Below are positions 37,201-48,882 of a stretch of 64,000 nt of DNA, piece by piece (the stretch's first letter is position 1; each line of letters opens with the position of its first letter). Under the pieces are notes generated by a model. The model searched no databases and was not told the origin of the DNA. It was given only the letters and a program-made list of their open reading frames with translations. Origin of the DNA: Hypomesus transpacificus (Eukaryota > Chordata > Actinopteri > Osmeriformes > Osmeridae). Made by a program: the position numbers and the translations under genes. The stretch spans positions 264,785-328,784 of the forward strand of contig NC_061064.1 in NCBI RefSeq assembly GCF_021917145.1, written 5' to 3'.

Positions 37201-39906
37201 AGAGCTTCTACCTGGACAGCCTGACTGACGTGAGGCAGGCCCTGGCGGCACCTCGGCTCTCTGTGGGCGGGGCCTCGGGGGTGGGGGGCCACGGGGGGTC
37301 ATCCATGGGGAAAGACAACCCCACCAGCCTGCCAGAGCTGCTCTCCTCCCTGTCCGCCTCCATTCTCAACCAGATCAAGTCTGTGTTGGCGTCTGTGCAC
37401 CTTTTCACGGCAAAGGACATTACCTTCTCGAACAAGCCTTACTTCAAGGTAAGGATGCTCAAGCTGAACCTGTGCAGTTAGGAAGCTCTTTCAAGATCTG
37501 ATATGTGCCTTCAGATCTTGTTTTCTACCCCCAGATCTGGTTTTTATCCTGTTCCAACGTCTGTGTTCAGAGTGAGTCTAGAGCAGGTATAAATAGCTTC
37601 ACCCAACCTCCCCCTCGCCCCCCCATCATCAACACCATCTCCTAGCCTCTATAGTTTGTGGGCGGGGGTCAGATGGCTGAGCGGTTAGGGATTCGGGCTA
37701 TTAATCAGAAGGTTGTTGGTTCGATTTCCGGCCGTGCAAAATGACATTGTGTTCTTGGGCAAGGCACTTCACCCTACTTTCCTCGGGGAGAATGTCCCTG
37801 TACTTACTGTAAGTCTCTCTGAATAAGAGCGTTTGCTAAAATGACTAAATGTAAATGTTGTGCGACCACACCTGCTTACTGTGCGTCTGCCCGTCCTCCT
37901 GCCCGTCCTCTTGCCTGTCTGCAGGGGGAGTTCTGCAGCCAGGGGGTGCGAGAGAGCCTCGTGGTCAGCTTCATCAAGTTTGTGTGTCAGTCGTCCCGCC
38001 AGTTCTGTGAGAGCGCGGGGGACAGGGGGGGGTCCACGCCCCCCGCCCTTCTCTTGCTCCTGTCCCGTCTCTGCCTGGACTACGAGACCTCCACCATCTC
38101 CTACATCCTCACCCTCACGGACGAGCAGTTCCTCGTGCAGGTAACGGTTCACTTTGAAGATTCTTGATCTGAAGTTTTCCTAGATTTATGTTTATGAATG
38201 TACGCATATTAGTGCGTGTGGTAAAAAATAGCAGATAATCTAGTATCTGAAGTGTGTTGTTGTGACAGTGTTTCGCTGGTCAGAGTCAAGGAAAGGGTCT
38301 GTATTGTTTGCCAGGAACAGTTCAACTGTGATCTCTCAGTAAGGAGGTAAAAACAACGTCACGACAGGAACGTTGTGTGTTTAATCTCTTGCTCCTCTCC
38401 CTCAGCATCATAGTCCTGTAACCGCGGTAACAGCTTTGTGTTCAGAGGCTCGCGAGGCAGCACAGAAACTGCTGAATCATTACGTCAAGGTGCGTCATGG
38501 TTACAGTCATTATCTATTATATACATTGTTGATAAGAATATTAAACCAACATAGGATTAGAATTTATGCATGAATAGGATTAGGATAGACTGCTAGGAAA
38601 CTTGGAAGAAGGCCAAAAATTAAAATGTACTTAATAATAAATAAACCTGAAACTAGAAAATACATTTATTCTGTTTTTCCAAGTACCATGGTTCCTCCCA
38701 GCCCGAACAGGGCTGTTATCTTACCCACCAACTGGCTCTGTGTGCAGGTTCAGGGTCTGATCATCTCTCAGATGCTGAGGAAGAGTGTGGAGACGAGGGA
38801 CTGGGTCAACACCATCGAGCCCCGGAACGTGCGAGCGGTGATGAAGAGGGTGGTGGAGGACACCACGTCCATCGACGTGCAGGTAAAGCTCACATCCACA
38901 CAGCCGGCCCTCTTCCTCATAGCATCATGTGACTCTCTGAGCAACCTCAATTTGTGCTACTGCTTCCTGACTGGCTGAATGTTGAGACCCTCCACTTGTT
39001 GTGCTGCGTCCTGATTGGCCCCCGTACTCCCTGCAGGTGGGCCTGCTGTATGAGGAGGGTGTGAGGAAGGCCCACAGTAGTGACTCCAGCAAGAGGACCT
39101 TCTCTGTGTACAGCAGCTCCAGACAGCAAGCCCGCTACGCTCCCAGTTACACGCCCAGGTTACTAACCCTTTCTGCTTGGTTTTTATACTGTAAACAATT
39201 AGATTTAGATTTTTGATATTTCATATTTGTATGACTTTCTTCTGCAGTGCACCCATGGATACCAATCTCCTGAGCAACATACACAAGCTGTTCTCAGAAA
39301 GGATTGATATCTTCAGCCCGGTAGAGTTTAACAAGGTAGGAGCGAACAAGAATAGGTTCTTAGTTAACCACACACCGAAAAAATCTGGATTTAGTTTGTA
39401 TTTGTCTGTTGTATTTTCCTATCACGGCTATTGTACATTTCTTACATTGAAGAAATGTTGAATGTCATTCACCATCTTTCCATCCAACACCTTCTGTCTC
39501 TGACGTCATCTCTTCTCTCAGGTTTCAGTGTTGACGGGAATCATCAAGATTAGCCTGAAGACTTTCCTGGAGTGCGTCCGTCTGCGCACCTTCGGTCGCT
39601 ACGGCCTGCAGCAGATCCAGGTACGGAGCAGAGCTTAGCGGGCAGAGCAGTCCCCTGCAGATTAAGAGGTCCCAGGTCCAAATCCCCCCTGTACATTGCT
39701 TGAAAAGTGTCTCCTTGGTGAACACATGTATTGTTCTTATCCAGGTGGACTGCCACTACCTGCAGATGTACCTGTGGCGCTTTGTCTCAGACGAGAACCT
39801 GGTCCACTTCCTCCTGGACGAGATCGTGGCCAGCACCGCCCACCGCGGCCTCGACCCCGCCCCCATGGAGCAGAGCGTCATCGAGGTCATCTGTGAGAGG
39901 GGTTAA
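34286..39906 (+). CDS. vps51: VPS51, subunit of GARP and EARP tethering complexes
   Basis: Shared subunit of GARP (with VPS52, 53, 54) and EARP, which tether endosome-derived vesicles at the trans-Golgi and recycling endosomes. Exons 34286-34477, 34705-34834, 34953-35099, 35732-35951, 36551-37448, 37925-38140, 38406-38489, 38748-38882, 39037-39158, 39248-39335, 39522-39620, 39745-39906 give 830 residues (human about 782). The N-terminal Vps51/Vps67 domain includes [29 protein letters not shown] and [20 protein letters not shown]. Exon 5 is unusually long (898 bp) and contains a Pro/Ser/Ala-rich insert that accounts for the extra length. Later blocks [34 protein letters not shown] and the end VIEVICERG are conserved. 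Introns 3 and 4 are filled by repeats. Identification is secure. Confidence 0.96.
35159..35728 (+). repeat. SINE scrap and 500-bp pyrimidine tract in vps51 intron 3
   Basis: First a tRNA-Cys-like scrap (GGGTATAGCTCAGTGGAAGA, to about 35212). Then comes about 510 bp of C/T sequence made of 24-26 bp units of the form CTCTACCCCTCCTCTCCC CTCTC. The tract runs to within 10 bp of the exon 4 acceptor (CCCTTCAG, exon at 35732), acting as a very long polypyrimidine tract. The Ser/Pro/Leu reading frame across it is an artefact. Confidence 0.9.
35947..36445 (+). repeat. 29-bp minisatellite starting on the vps51 exon 4 donor
   Basis: About 18 copies of TTCAGGTAGGGCTTGGTCTC + TCTCTCCAG, 27-31 bp each. 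The first copy is the real exon end: exon 4 finishes ...AAGTTCAG and the donor GTAGGG follows at 35952. Every copy thus repeats the last five exon bases, the donor, and a CT-rich stretch ending CCAG that resembles an acceptor. The genuine acceptor of exon 5 (GTCCGCAG, 36550) lies outside the array. Confidence 0.95.
37668..37858 (+). mobile_element. tRNA-derived SINE (plus orientation)
   Basis: In vps51 intron 5. Head GTCAGATGGCTGAGCGGTTA with a good A box (TGGCTGAGCGG) and B box (GGTTCGATTTC). Body TGTTCTTGGGCAAGGCACTT. Tail AGAGCGTTTGCTAAAATGAC TAAATGTAAATG. It is the same family as 6359-6553. Head and tail are both present, so it looks close to full length (about 190 bp). Confidence 0.8.
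39631..39695 (+). repeat. tRNA-Cys-like SINE remnant in vps51 intron 11
   Basis: AGCTTAGCGGGCAGAGCAGT then CCCTGCAGATTAAGAGGTCC and CAGGTCCAAATCCCCCCTG. The order (A-box region, anticodon arm, B-box region) is that of a tRNA-Cys-headed SINE, without the tail. Confidence 0.6.
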
Positions 39907-40920
39907 AGGTCGAAGGGCAAGAGAGGCCTTGTCTTGAGTGGTGAAGACTGTGTTATACACTGGCTGCTATTCAGAAAGGTTTTGTGTGGATGTTATGTTT
40001 TAGGACACTCTTGAATGTTGGGACAGGGAGGCAAGTTATGGAGGTGGTGCTATATTTGAATAGTATGAATGATTTGTGAAAAGTTCTATTAAATCAAAAC
40101 TGACAAAAAAAGAGTTATCTCTTCCTCATGTATGCTCTTAATCATTCCACTTTGTTCTGTTTTCATTTTTCACTGATCCTGCTGGCAAAATAATGATTAT
40201 TGATGAAATGATTATGCTTTTCTGTGTGTGTACTCAATAAAGTAGGCCTATCTGACAATAGGATCGTTGACATGATTCTTCCAAAGTATTATTCAACTAT
40301 ATATACTATGTTCGGGACAGGGAACATTGTACATATTCAGAAAGACACGATTTGGTCGAACACGATTAAGCTTTTTAACTGTAGAAGCATGTTTCTCAGG
40401 TGTGTATACATTCTACGCTAACCGTTCAGGTACTTTTATTGTGAAAGTTAGTGTGTGTAAAAAAAGGTGTTTCCGGGAAAAAACGGTCATTTGATTGGTT
40501 AAAGGTTCCCCTCTCCACACTCATCTGATGTCCAAGACTTGATCTCATTGGTTGAGAGACGAGTCATGCACAGTGGGCCTGTTCTCGGGCGAGAGGCGTG
40601 AAACCAAACTTGCGGAGATGACAGCGACGCGCTGCTAAGGAAAGAATGTGAGAAACGATAACAGTAGAGTTAATATGCATGCTGAATGTAACATTGTCTT
40701 TATTTATTAGCATTGCGTCTCGGAATTCAGAGGGATTCTGAATTATATATTGCTAAACATAGAATTTGAACCCAAGTACCTCAGTGTTTTTTTTACAATC
40801 TGTTATTATAATCATCGTTCAGGATACCAGAGTATCAGATTTTACAACGCGTATTTATTTTTGTGCTATTCCTATTTTTCACATGTTCCCTGCCCCTGCC
40901 TTTCCAACAGGAGACGGAAC
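39907..40920 (+). promoter_or_regulatory. vps51 3'UTR and tm7sf2 promoter/leader region
   Basis: AATAAA at 40236-40241 probably ends vps51. Two inverted CCAAT boxes (ATTGG at 40494-40498 and 40547-40551, 53 bp apart) lie upstream of tm7sf2. NF-Y binding at paired CCAAT boxes is a common partner of SREBP at sterol-synthesis genes. No clear sterol-response element was found by eye. A non-coding leader exon is likely, since TTTCCAACAG just before 40911 is a good acceptor. Confidence 0.5.
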
Positions 40921-43900
40921 ATGAAGCCTACACACAAAAAATCACATTCAACTGAGAGGGAATTTGGAGGAACTTTAGGTGAGAAATGTATTGTCATGAA
41001 ATAAGAATCAATTTAAACATTCACAAGGGATGAGTGACCAAGGGGTGCCAGGTTTAAACCCCCTTTCTGTGTATCACTTTGGATGGATAGTGTCTGAATG
41101 AACACACTATAATACATATAATTAAACCCAGGCTCATATTACATAACATCTTCTGCTTCTCTCCCCCCTGTGAAGGTGCTACGTGTATTCCAGTGTTCCT
41201 GCCTCTCACGGTCCTTTACCTGCTGTGTGTGTGTCGCTCTCCGGCCGCCAGCGTCCTCCAGTGGCCCCCGGTCCTGCCTCCTGCCAGCCAGCTATGGGAC
41301 CCCCTGGCCCTGGTCCTCATACTGAGCTGGGTGGGCTTCCAGAGCTTCCTCTACCTGTTACCAATGGGAAAGGTGGGAATGATTACCTGGTTCAGAGATC
41401 CTGACACACACTGTATACCTTTAGTGTAGATGTTGTAGAGTGAATCCCAGCATTTAATGCAAAATAATGCATTTTATTTATAGTACGCCTTTCATTATCG
41501 AGGCGATCTCAGGGGGCTACAATTGTATGTCGTACGTATGCGAATAACAGTTTTCATGATCTTTCTTGCAGGTTTCTGAGGGATTGGTTCTGAGGGATGG
41601 ATCCAGACTCAAGTATCCTATAAACGGTAAGGTAGGTCTTGGACAGAGCCCCTGCTGTGGCCAGTCCAATACTTGAGTAACAGATCAAGGCAGTTTGCCA
41701 TAGTGCACCTTCTGTGTGGATGTTTTCGTTGAAGATTGATCAGATTGATGTGTATTACAGTTTAACTTGTTACTTTGCTCTTTATCTGTTTCCATGTCCT
41801 TGGCCTTCAGCCTTCGTACTACAGATTTTCCACCCAGTCCAAACTCCACACAAACGCACACACAGTACATAACCCTCGGTACATAACTCTCTCTCCCAAC
41901 TGCAGTCGTTCCGTCCTTATAACTCTCCCCTTCTTACCCCATCCTCCTCACACACACGACCACCAATCCCTGACCAGCTGTTTCTCTCTCATCCTCCACC
42001 AGGTTTTTCTGCTCTTTGCATCAGCGCCGGGCTGTTTGCTGTGCTGCTATGGCTGGACATGCCGCTGGGGTATCTGTTTGAACTGATGTTGCCGTTGGCG
42101 GTGTGTGCCATCGGAGTCTCCTTCCTCCTCTCCCTGTACCTCTACATCCGCTCCTTCTGGGCCTCTGCCCCGGCCCTCGCACTGGGGGGCAACACAGGTC
42201 AGAAACTACACTAAAAGTTTCAGTGAAATAAGTTGTGAATGGAATGGGCATGGCTCTGTCGTAGAGCATTGGACTGCAGATGAAAAGGTTGCAGTATGTT
42301 CCTTTGCATTCGAAAGCATCTTCTAAATGAAATTGAAAAAAATATATATATCCACTTCCTGTGCGCACACCTTTGGTTTCCTGTCCAGGTAACCCCCTGT
42401 ATGACTTCTTCATGGGACGCGAGCTGAACCCACGGATAGGAGTGTTCGATCTGAAATATTTCTGTGAGCTAAGACCAGGTCTGATTGGCTGGGTGAGTTC
42501 AAATGGGGTGTTAAATCCTAAGGTGAATAATTCCCTCCTTTATGAAATATTATTGCATAGCTGAACTGATCGGTTTGAAGGGGTTGTGTAATGTTTCCAT
42601 TTGGGAGACCAAATGACCAGTGGTGACCATAAACTCTGTCCCTGTCAGGTTGTGGTCAACCTGGGGATGCTTATGAAAGAGGTGGAGCTGAGAGACTCAC
42701 CATCCCTGGCCATGATTCTGGTCAACATCTTCCAGCTACTGTATGTAGCAGACGCCCTGTGGAATGAAGTGAGTCACAGGAATGGACTTCAGTATACCTG
42801 GTTTATAGTTTTACCACATCTGCATCCGTTAGAACCTTACACAGACTGTAATGTGTCTGTAGAGCATTTCACTGCGTCTCAAATACCCTAATCAACATCA
42901 GTTTAGGATAAAGGCATCGGCTAAATGAACACGTGATTATTTCCACAGGAGGCGATTCTGACCACCATGGACATTGTGCATGATGGCTTTGGGTTCATGT
43001 TGGCGTTTGGGGACCTGGCCTGGGTTCCTTTCGTCTACAGTCTTCAAGCAGCCTTCCTCGTCGTCCACCCCCAGACCCTGACCCCTCTCACGGCCACCGC
43101 TATAGTAGCACTGAACGGTACATAGCTGGCCCCAATGATTGATTGATTAAGATTTGTATAGACTCTCTTTCATAGACTGATAAAAAAAAAAGTAATTTAA
43201 TCTTGTTGTATCTCACCCTATTTAGGAATGGGATATTTTATTTTCCGAAGATCCAACTCTCAGAAGAATCAGTTTCGACGTGACCCCACGCATCCCAGTG
43301 TTGCAAGTCAGCCAACATCCTGACACTTGTTCATGACATGGATTTATTTATTAGTCACGCATGGCCCAGAGGAATCAGTACCCTCTCTAAGAGCTGTTGA
43401 GTCTTGAGAGAAAAAAGAGAACTGGGTCATAGCGACAGCTACAACAATCTTATTATTGGCTATGGTTCATAGCATGTTCTTCATTATGTATCAAAGTGCA
43501 TAATATGTGTGCAGTGTAAGGACGAATGTTGCACTGGAGAAAGATGAATCTAGGTCCAGCAGAAACAGCAGATGGAGCTTGAATATTTAGAGATTTTAAC
43601 TATTTAAAATGGTTGCCAAAACTGAAAAAAAAAATATCAACTTAAGTCTCCACCCTTGCATACTTTTTTTGTTGTTGCAGAGCTGGAAACCATCGCCACA
43701 GCAACGGGGAAGCGCCTGTTGGTGTCTGGGTGGTGGGGTCTTGTTCGACACCCCAATTACCTTGGTGACCTTCTCATGGCCTTGGCATGGTCTCTACCAT
43801 GTGGTAAGCAGCATCTCACCTCTGTTGTCCCCCATCACTGGATGTGCCACATCGTGTGACATTTCCATACGTGAATAATAAAAGTTCATCCCAGTCATAA

Positions 43901-44092
43901 TACAGCAGGTTGGCTTCATTCATCTCTCCAGGGTTCTCTCACCTCTTGCCTTACTTCTACGTGGTGTATTTCACCATCCTGCTGATTCACCGCGAGGCTC
44001 GCGATGAGAGGCAGTGCAGGGCCAAGTACGGCCTAGCCTGGGACACCTACTGCAGACGAGTGCCCTTCCGGATCTTTCCATACATATACTGA
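40921..44092 (+). CDS. tm7sf2: Delta(14)-sterol reductase TM7SF2
   Basis: Multi-pass ER enzyme that reduces the C14 double bond of cholesterol precursors using NADPH; relative of the lamin B receptor C-terminus. Exons 40921-40978, 41176-41372, 41572-41626, 42003-42197, 42389-42492, 42649-42768, 42949-43117, 43226-43306, 43681-43803, 43932-44092 give 420 residues (human 418). There is no Tudor domain at the N-terminus, which separates it from LBR. Conserved blocks are [33 protein letters not shown], the sterol-reductase signature [18 protein letters not shown] and the C-terminal [20 protein letters not shown] at 44292-44297. Convergent with znhit2. Identification is secure. Confidence 0.96.
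42241..42335 (+). repeat. tRNA-Cys-like SINE copy in tm7sf2 intron 4
   Basis: GGGCATGGCTCTGTCGTAGA, ATTGGACTGCAGATGAAAAG, a weak B-box region with TTTGCATTCGAAAGC, and a tail CATCTTCTAAATGAAATTG. Diverged member of the tRNA-Cys-headed family. Another weak scrap lies near 42835-42930 in intron 6. Confidence 0.6.
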
Positions 44093-44515
44093 ACTGTGTC
44101 GCTCCCACCGTCAAGGAAGATTCGGCACGACGTCTTGGATGAAGTGCATTTTTCAAAACCTGATCAATTGAACCTTTCAATGTGTACATTTTCCACCTCC
44201 CTTGTGATGAAAAAGGTGGATTGGCTGGACTTAGTTTTGACCACCTGTTAGTATAGTATTTTTCTTAAATATTACATTGTACTGGGGCCTAAATAAAGAA
44301 ACGTTTTTTTTCTGTAACTTTTTATTGTCATACATTAGCACTATGATATTTAGTTTGGTATAGAGTATATCACACCCAGGTTAATAAGGGAGTTGTAGGG
44401 GTTTCTGGAACAGATTAACAGAAAGGTAGGCCTGGATCATTTCTGAAACTTTGTTGAATTGTGAATTGATTAAAGGAATTAACAAATTAATAAAAAAGTG
44501 TCACAATGAAAACCT
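44093..44515. other. Overlapping 3' ends of tm7sf2 and znhit2
   Basis: The plus-strand AATAAA for tm7sf2 is at 44292-44297. The first good minus-strand AATAAA for znhit2 outside its coding end is TTTATT at 44321-44326. The predicted ends (about 44315 for tm7sf2 and about 44305 for znhit2) meet within a few bases. A second AATAAA on the minus strand is built into the last codons of znhit2 (44520-44525). Confidence 0.5.
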
Positions 44516-46357
44516 TTAATTTATTTCTTTGATCAACACACCCTTCCCTCTTCCTTTTTTCCAACTCTCTTCTACTCTCTTCTTCTCTCCTTCCAAAGCT
44601 TTCCTTCCACCCTCCCTCTTCCTCTGCTCTCGCCACAACTCCGCAGCCAGTTTACACAGCGGCTGGCCATTTTCAGACACCCAAGCTTGAAAAAATTCAC
44701 ACTTCTTCATGGCCAGGAAATACTTCCGTCTAGTGTCCCCGTCTCCCCCTCTCTTGGGCAGGGCTGCCCTGGCCTGAGACAGGGCTGAGCTGAGCTGGCT
44801 CAAAGCTGCCAGGCAGTATCCCAAAGTGTCCTGGCTACTCCTCCCACTCATAATATGAGCCACAGCCTTCACTGCCCTGTCTCCAGCCCCAGGGTCCTCT
44901 TGGTCAAAGTAGCCCCCTGCTAGAAGGGCAGCCTGTCCACCCTCAAGGGCTTCCGGGACCGAGTTGAATACCCGGCCTGAGCTCAGAGACTCAGACACAG
45001 CTAAGATCGTCTGGCAAAACTCCTGAGTTACATCCGGCTCCAAGTCACCGTTGAATAGTCTGAGGGCGAACGTGTAGCCGAACAGGACGTTGACCAGGCC
45101 ATAACAAACGAGTGGGGATGGATTGGAGGAGAGTGAACTCAGTGGAGGGATTTGGAGGCTAACAGGAGGCACACCAGTTGTTGGTTTAGATCTTAGGACA
45201 CTGCTGACAACGTTCTGTTTGCCGTTTTGTTTGCCGTCACCATCTTCAGTCACTAACTGCCCTCCACTCTCAGACAGCTCATCTGCCCACTTGACTTTTT
45301 GGCTTTCTGACCTTCGTTTTGGCTCGTTCAAAACCTTCTCCTGTTTCTGTGTGTCCTCTACATCTCCTGCACAGCTCCTTCCCTCCACGGCTGAAACACC
45401 TCCCTCCAGGTCGCTTGAATCCTCCTCCAGGAGCTCCACCAGAGCTTCCCCCCGCTCGCCCTCCTCGTGTTCCTCCCACCATGGCTTCCATAGGGGGACC
45501 AGCACACCCACCGTCCCCCCCTTCACCAGACTCAGAAACTGGTCCTTCTCCTGGCTGGTGAGGCGCTCCCACAGGGCCTCCTCAGATACAGTCTGGATGT
45601 CCAACCCAGATAGCCTGTCGACCAAATCTAGCTTCTCTTCATCCTCGCTTCCCTCATTGCTGTTTCCGTCAGCCCCTTCTTCGCCCAGCTCACCGATCTC
45701 TTTTAGACGGGCTAAAATGTCCTCAATCTCTTCAGGACTCCCGTCACCAGTTGACTGAATCTCAGCTAACCTTGACAGAAGCTCTAGAGACTGTGTGGTT
45801 TCTTCATCCTCCCCCTCAGCATCATCCCAGCCATCTTCCGTTTCCTTCATCCCACACGTCTTCATCCCACACGTTTCCACTCCCTCGGCCCCATCTGGAG
45901 CGTGTCTCAGTTTCAGAAGAATCTCTTGCATCCTTCTCTTCCCCTCGCTCTCCGTTTCATTCGTGGCCTTCAGTTCCCGCATCACAGACTCTTTGTAGAA
46001 CTCCTCTGAACACACCGAGTGGTTTGTACTTCTGTAGCACACAAGGCTACAGTAGGGTACGTTGCAACGTGGGCAGGTGTAGCAGGAAAGTTGGGATAAA
46101 CACAGCCCGCACACAGGCCTCTGTGTCTCGACACATGCATTATCAGAAGACCCACATTCCTTCCCGTCGTCGGTTGCCGGAGTCAAGAATTCACCTTGAT
46201 TGACGCTTCCTCGGGCTGGGAGCTCAATCCCACCTCTTATAATAGTTCCAGGCTCTTCGTCAGTCCATTCGCTGCAGTGATGTTGTTCTCGGGGTCTGAT
46301 GTCTGTCAATAATGTCCTAATGTTCGGGGGGATTCTCTGCCGTAGAACTGGATTCAT
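44516..46357 (-). CDS. znhit2: Zinc finger HIT domain-containing protein 2
   Basis: Intronless gene of 613 codons; ZNHIT2 helps the R2TP/RUVBL1-RUVBL2 machinery assemble the U5 snRNP and box C/D particles. The zf-HIT module is complete: C83-x2-C86-x8-C95-x2-C98-x4-C103-x3-C107-x5-H113-x2-C116 (VCGLCLSQLSCYTCPRCNVP onward). After it comes a long acidic, Glu/Asp/Gly-rich middle (about residues 150-380) that is much longer than in mammals (about 400 residues in total). The C-terminal folded part (CYGLVNVLFGYTFALRLFNG, FFQAWVSENGQPLCKLAAEL) matches the family. The tail is basic. Start is the first ATG; MNPVLRQRIPPNIRTLLTDI is a credible N-terminus. The antisense frames in this span are shadows. 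Confidence 0.94.
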   Translation of the reverse strand: MNPVLRQRIPPNIRTLLTDIRPREQHHCSEWTDEEPGTIIRGGIELPARGSVNQGEFLTPATDDGKECGSSDNACVETQRPVCGLCLSQLSCYTCPRCNVPYCSLVCYRSTNHSVCSEEFYKESVMRELKATNETESEGKRRMQEILLKLRHAPDGAEGVETCGMKTCGMKETEDGWDDAEGEDEETTQSLELLSRLAEIQSTGDGSPEEIEDILARLKEIGELGEEGADGNSNEGSEDEEKLDLVDRLSGLDIQTVSEEALWERLTSQEKDQFLSLVKGGTVGVLVPLWKPWWEEHEEGERGEALVELLEEDSSDLEGGVSAVEGRSCAGDVEDTQKQEKVLNEPKRRSESQKVKWADELSESGGQLVTEDGDGKQNGKQNVVSSVLRSKPTTGVPPVSLQIPPLSSLSSNPSPLVCYGLVNVLFGYTFALRLFNGDLEPDVTQEFCQTILAVSESLSSGRVFNSVPEALEGGQAALLAGGYFDQEDPGAGDRAVKAVAHIMSGRSSQDTLGYCLAALSQLSSALSQARAALPKRGGDGDTRRKYFLAMKKCEFFQAWVSENGQPLCKLAAELWREQRKREGGRKALEGEKKRVEESWKKGRGKGVLIKEIN

Positions 46358-47380
46358 GGTGTCTTTAAAACAGACGTGTTAACGTGGATTGAAACGTTAG
46401 TGGCGCTCTATATAATTCTGAAAAGAGACAAGAACTTCGTTGAGAAATTATGGTGGTTGGCATATGCTTACAACATGTTGCAATCAAGTTTCTTAGTTAT
46501 AACCTTTTCGTTGTACTCTTAATAAAACTAATCGTCAATGTTACTGACTGGACATTTAGGTTATCTAGCTAAACAATTCGACGATAGCAGCTGTCTAATA
46601 ACTACCTTAAAATTCTGAATCCATGGTATGAACGTAACCTCAAGAAACTGCAGTTATGTAGTCAGAACGTTCTACATATAAAGGTTTTCGGTCATTTGTT
46701 TATTTCATTGCCATTTTCAGAACCCACGATCGCATGTGTTTTGCCGCACGTTGTTTTAGTGGTTGTCGTAAATTGGATCTGGATGACGTCAAACTGCTGT
46801 AAAATAATTGCAAACGTAAAGTGCTTCTTTTTTTTTTGCAGTTTCTTGCTGACATAAGAAATTCATCTAGATTCAAGGCCTTTGCACTCTTTGACTCAAT
46901 ACCAAGTACACCAACATTTCTTAATCTCATCTGACATTTTGGTAACGTTAATGTAAAGTGGAAATGTTAAGAAAAAATGGTGTGCTGCATAGGAACGCCA
47001 GCAATGTAGTGACTAAATGTCTTGGTGAACAAAAATGTCTCATGTAACTGGCCCCTATCTGCTCCCCCACCCCCTCTAGAACCAGCTATGAATCCTCTTA
47101 AAAAGCAGGAAGTTTGCAACGGAGTATGTATTTATTATAAAATAACATATCAAAGACAACTGATGTTTTGAACTACATTTGTTTGTTGTGTTACATATAA
47201 ATACTTTTTCTTGACATCTTGGACAAGCTTCATATTGTAGTCAGACAACAGTTGGATGTCTGACAGCATTAATGTTTACGTCTGTGAATCATGAAGTCGT
47301 CTCTTCCTCTGAGAAGTTACTGTAGAATTGCAGTGACTTAGCAATGGGCTTCCCCTCACTTGACTGACCCACTTGTCCTG
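46358..47380 (-). other. znhit2 promoter and mrpl49 3' region
   Basis: Unique AT-rich sequence between the znhit2 start and the mrpl49 stop. Minus-strand AATAAA (TTTATT at 47131-47136) is a good end signal for mrpl49, about 250 bp after its stop. The rest is the znhit2 promoter. No repeat or extra gene recognised. Confidence 0.5.
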
Positions 47381-48570
47381 TTAGAATCCCTTCTTCAGCA
47401 GCCACTCTTTCAGTTCTTGATCAAAGTGGCCTTTGACTCGAACTGTCATGGTCACCTCATTGACCTGTGTTGGAAGGTCTTTGCCTGTAACTTCTTTGAG
47501 GTATTCTTTCACATCCTTTTCAAGAGCCTGGCGAGACATTAGGAACATTCAATAAAGATATACCTCTAACAAAGAGAACTACTACTTAATTAAACTGCAA
47601 AAAACACCTACAAAAGATAAGTTCCTATGTCCTGTCCTTCAAACTGGCATTTGCTTGACTCCTAATCAACTCACCCAGATGTCTCCTTCTACCTTGCGTA
47701 AGAGTGTCGTTCTTCGACTGCCGTGTGTGATGTCAGTGTACACAGGGATGTTGTGCATGCGCGAGCGGCGGATCATGTACGGCAACGCAGGAACCACCTC
47801 TGTGAACAGATGTGAGTCAACAAAGTAATGTCTGGTTAACGGATTGTGAGAAACAAATACAGACATGATACATTTAGACCACTTGATGTAAACACCATCA
47901 TTACAGCCTTGTTTCACATCTTCACAGATTCCCACAGATCAGCCCCTGTAACCAACCTAAATCATCAATGACATACATTACATCCATCATTTCACCAGTC
48001 TTTTTTTTCTTCTTAACCTTGAACCAATTAGTGGTGACATGTCGATTTTTACCTGCTGGAGGGGTCCATCCTGACGGGGCAGGACCATCGCGTTTAGGTG
48101 GAGTAGGCACTCGCGATGGTGGAATTAGTCTTTCTACAAATTTGTATTCAGCTTCCGACTCCTCCACTTTATGCTTCTGTTCTCCAACTGAGCTACACAC
48201 TGTCTGAATTGGCAGATGAGACAGTCATTTTTCAAGTATAGCTAGCTAAATGCATATATATTAACTCGTTAGCTAAGATGTGGATAATGGTCCTATGTAC
48301 TCTCTTGACAAACCGCATACATTACTTGGATAAGTATGCTGACCGTAGCAGGGTTATGTTACTGAGCTAGGTAGGTAGCAACGCGCTAGCTTGCTAATGC
48401 TGTGCTACCGTAGGTAACAAAAACAGATCTCCAATATTTTAGACAACATTCGAACTTACTCGTAATAGAGAGACATTGCTGGTTGTCTTCGGCTGATGTC
48501 TGTACAGCTGTAAAGAAGCCCTAGCCGCTCTGCATAACATTGAAACGCGGTGGTTGAAGGAGAGCGACAT
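47381..48570 (-). CDS. mrpl49: Mitochondrial large ribosomal subunit protein mL49
   Basis: Structural protein of the 39S mitochondrial ribosomal subunit, related to the release-factor-like ICT1/IMG2 fold. Exons 48570-48460, 48203-48053, 47799-47675, 47527-47381 join to 177 residues (human 166). The first exon is Arg/Ser-rich with few acidic residues ([20 protein letters not shown]), a typical mitochondrial import signal. Core blocks are [47 protein letters not shown] and [14 protein letters not shown]. The C-terminal block [16 protein letters not shown] is nearly identical to mammals. Same strand as dmac1 and uqcc3 upstream. Identification is secure. Confidence 0.96.
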
Positions 48571-48882
48571 CTTGGTTCCAGTCGGACAGGTTGTGTGAGG
48601 GGAGATCGTTGCAGGAACTACGTCATTAAAGTTCCCTCCAGCTTTGTTGACAACAGTACCAACGACATGGTTTTCTACAAATATGATTGAAAGCGCCTCC
48701 TTTGAGCCTGCATGCCTCGACCACAACTAACACAGAGACTATTGTGTAGACGACATTTGTAGCAGTTGTTTATTGCATTGTTGTTTATTGCAGTTCATCT
48801 CTTACAATTTCAGAAATATAAGTCAGAATACAGATAGACTTGAAGTTGGTGACAAAGCTTGGAAAATGGCACGTTCACATGT

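Noticed and set aside
37668-37858. A genuine tRNA gene
   Set aside because: Although A- and B-box matches are good, the cloverleaf is degraded and is followed by the SINE body and tail also found at 6359-6553.
45123-45758. Ser-rich plus-strand frame of 211 codons
   Set aside because: Antisense shadow of the acidic znhit2 coding sequence.
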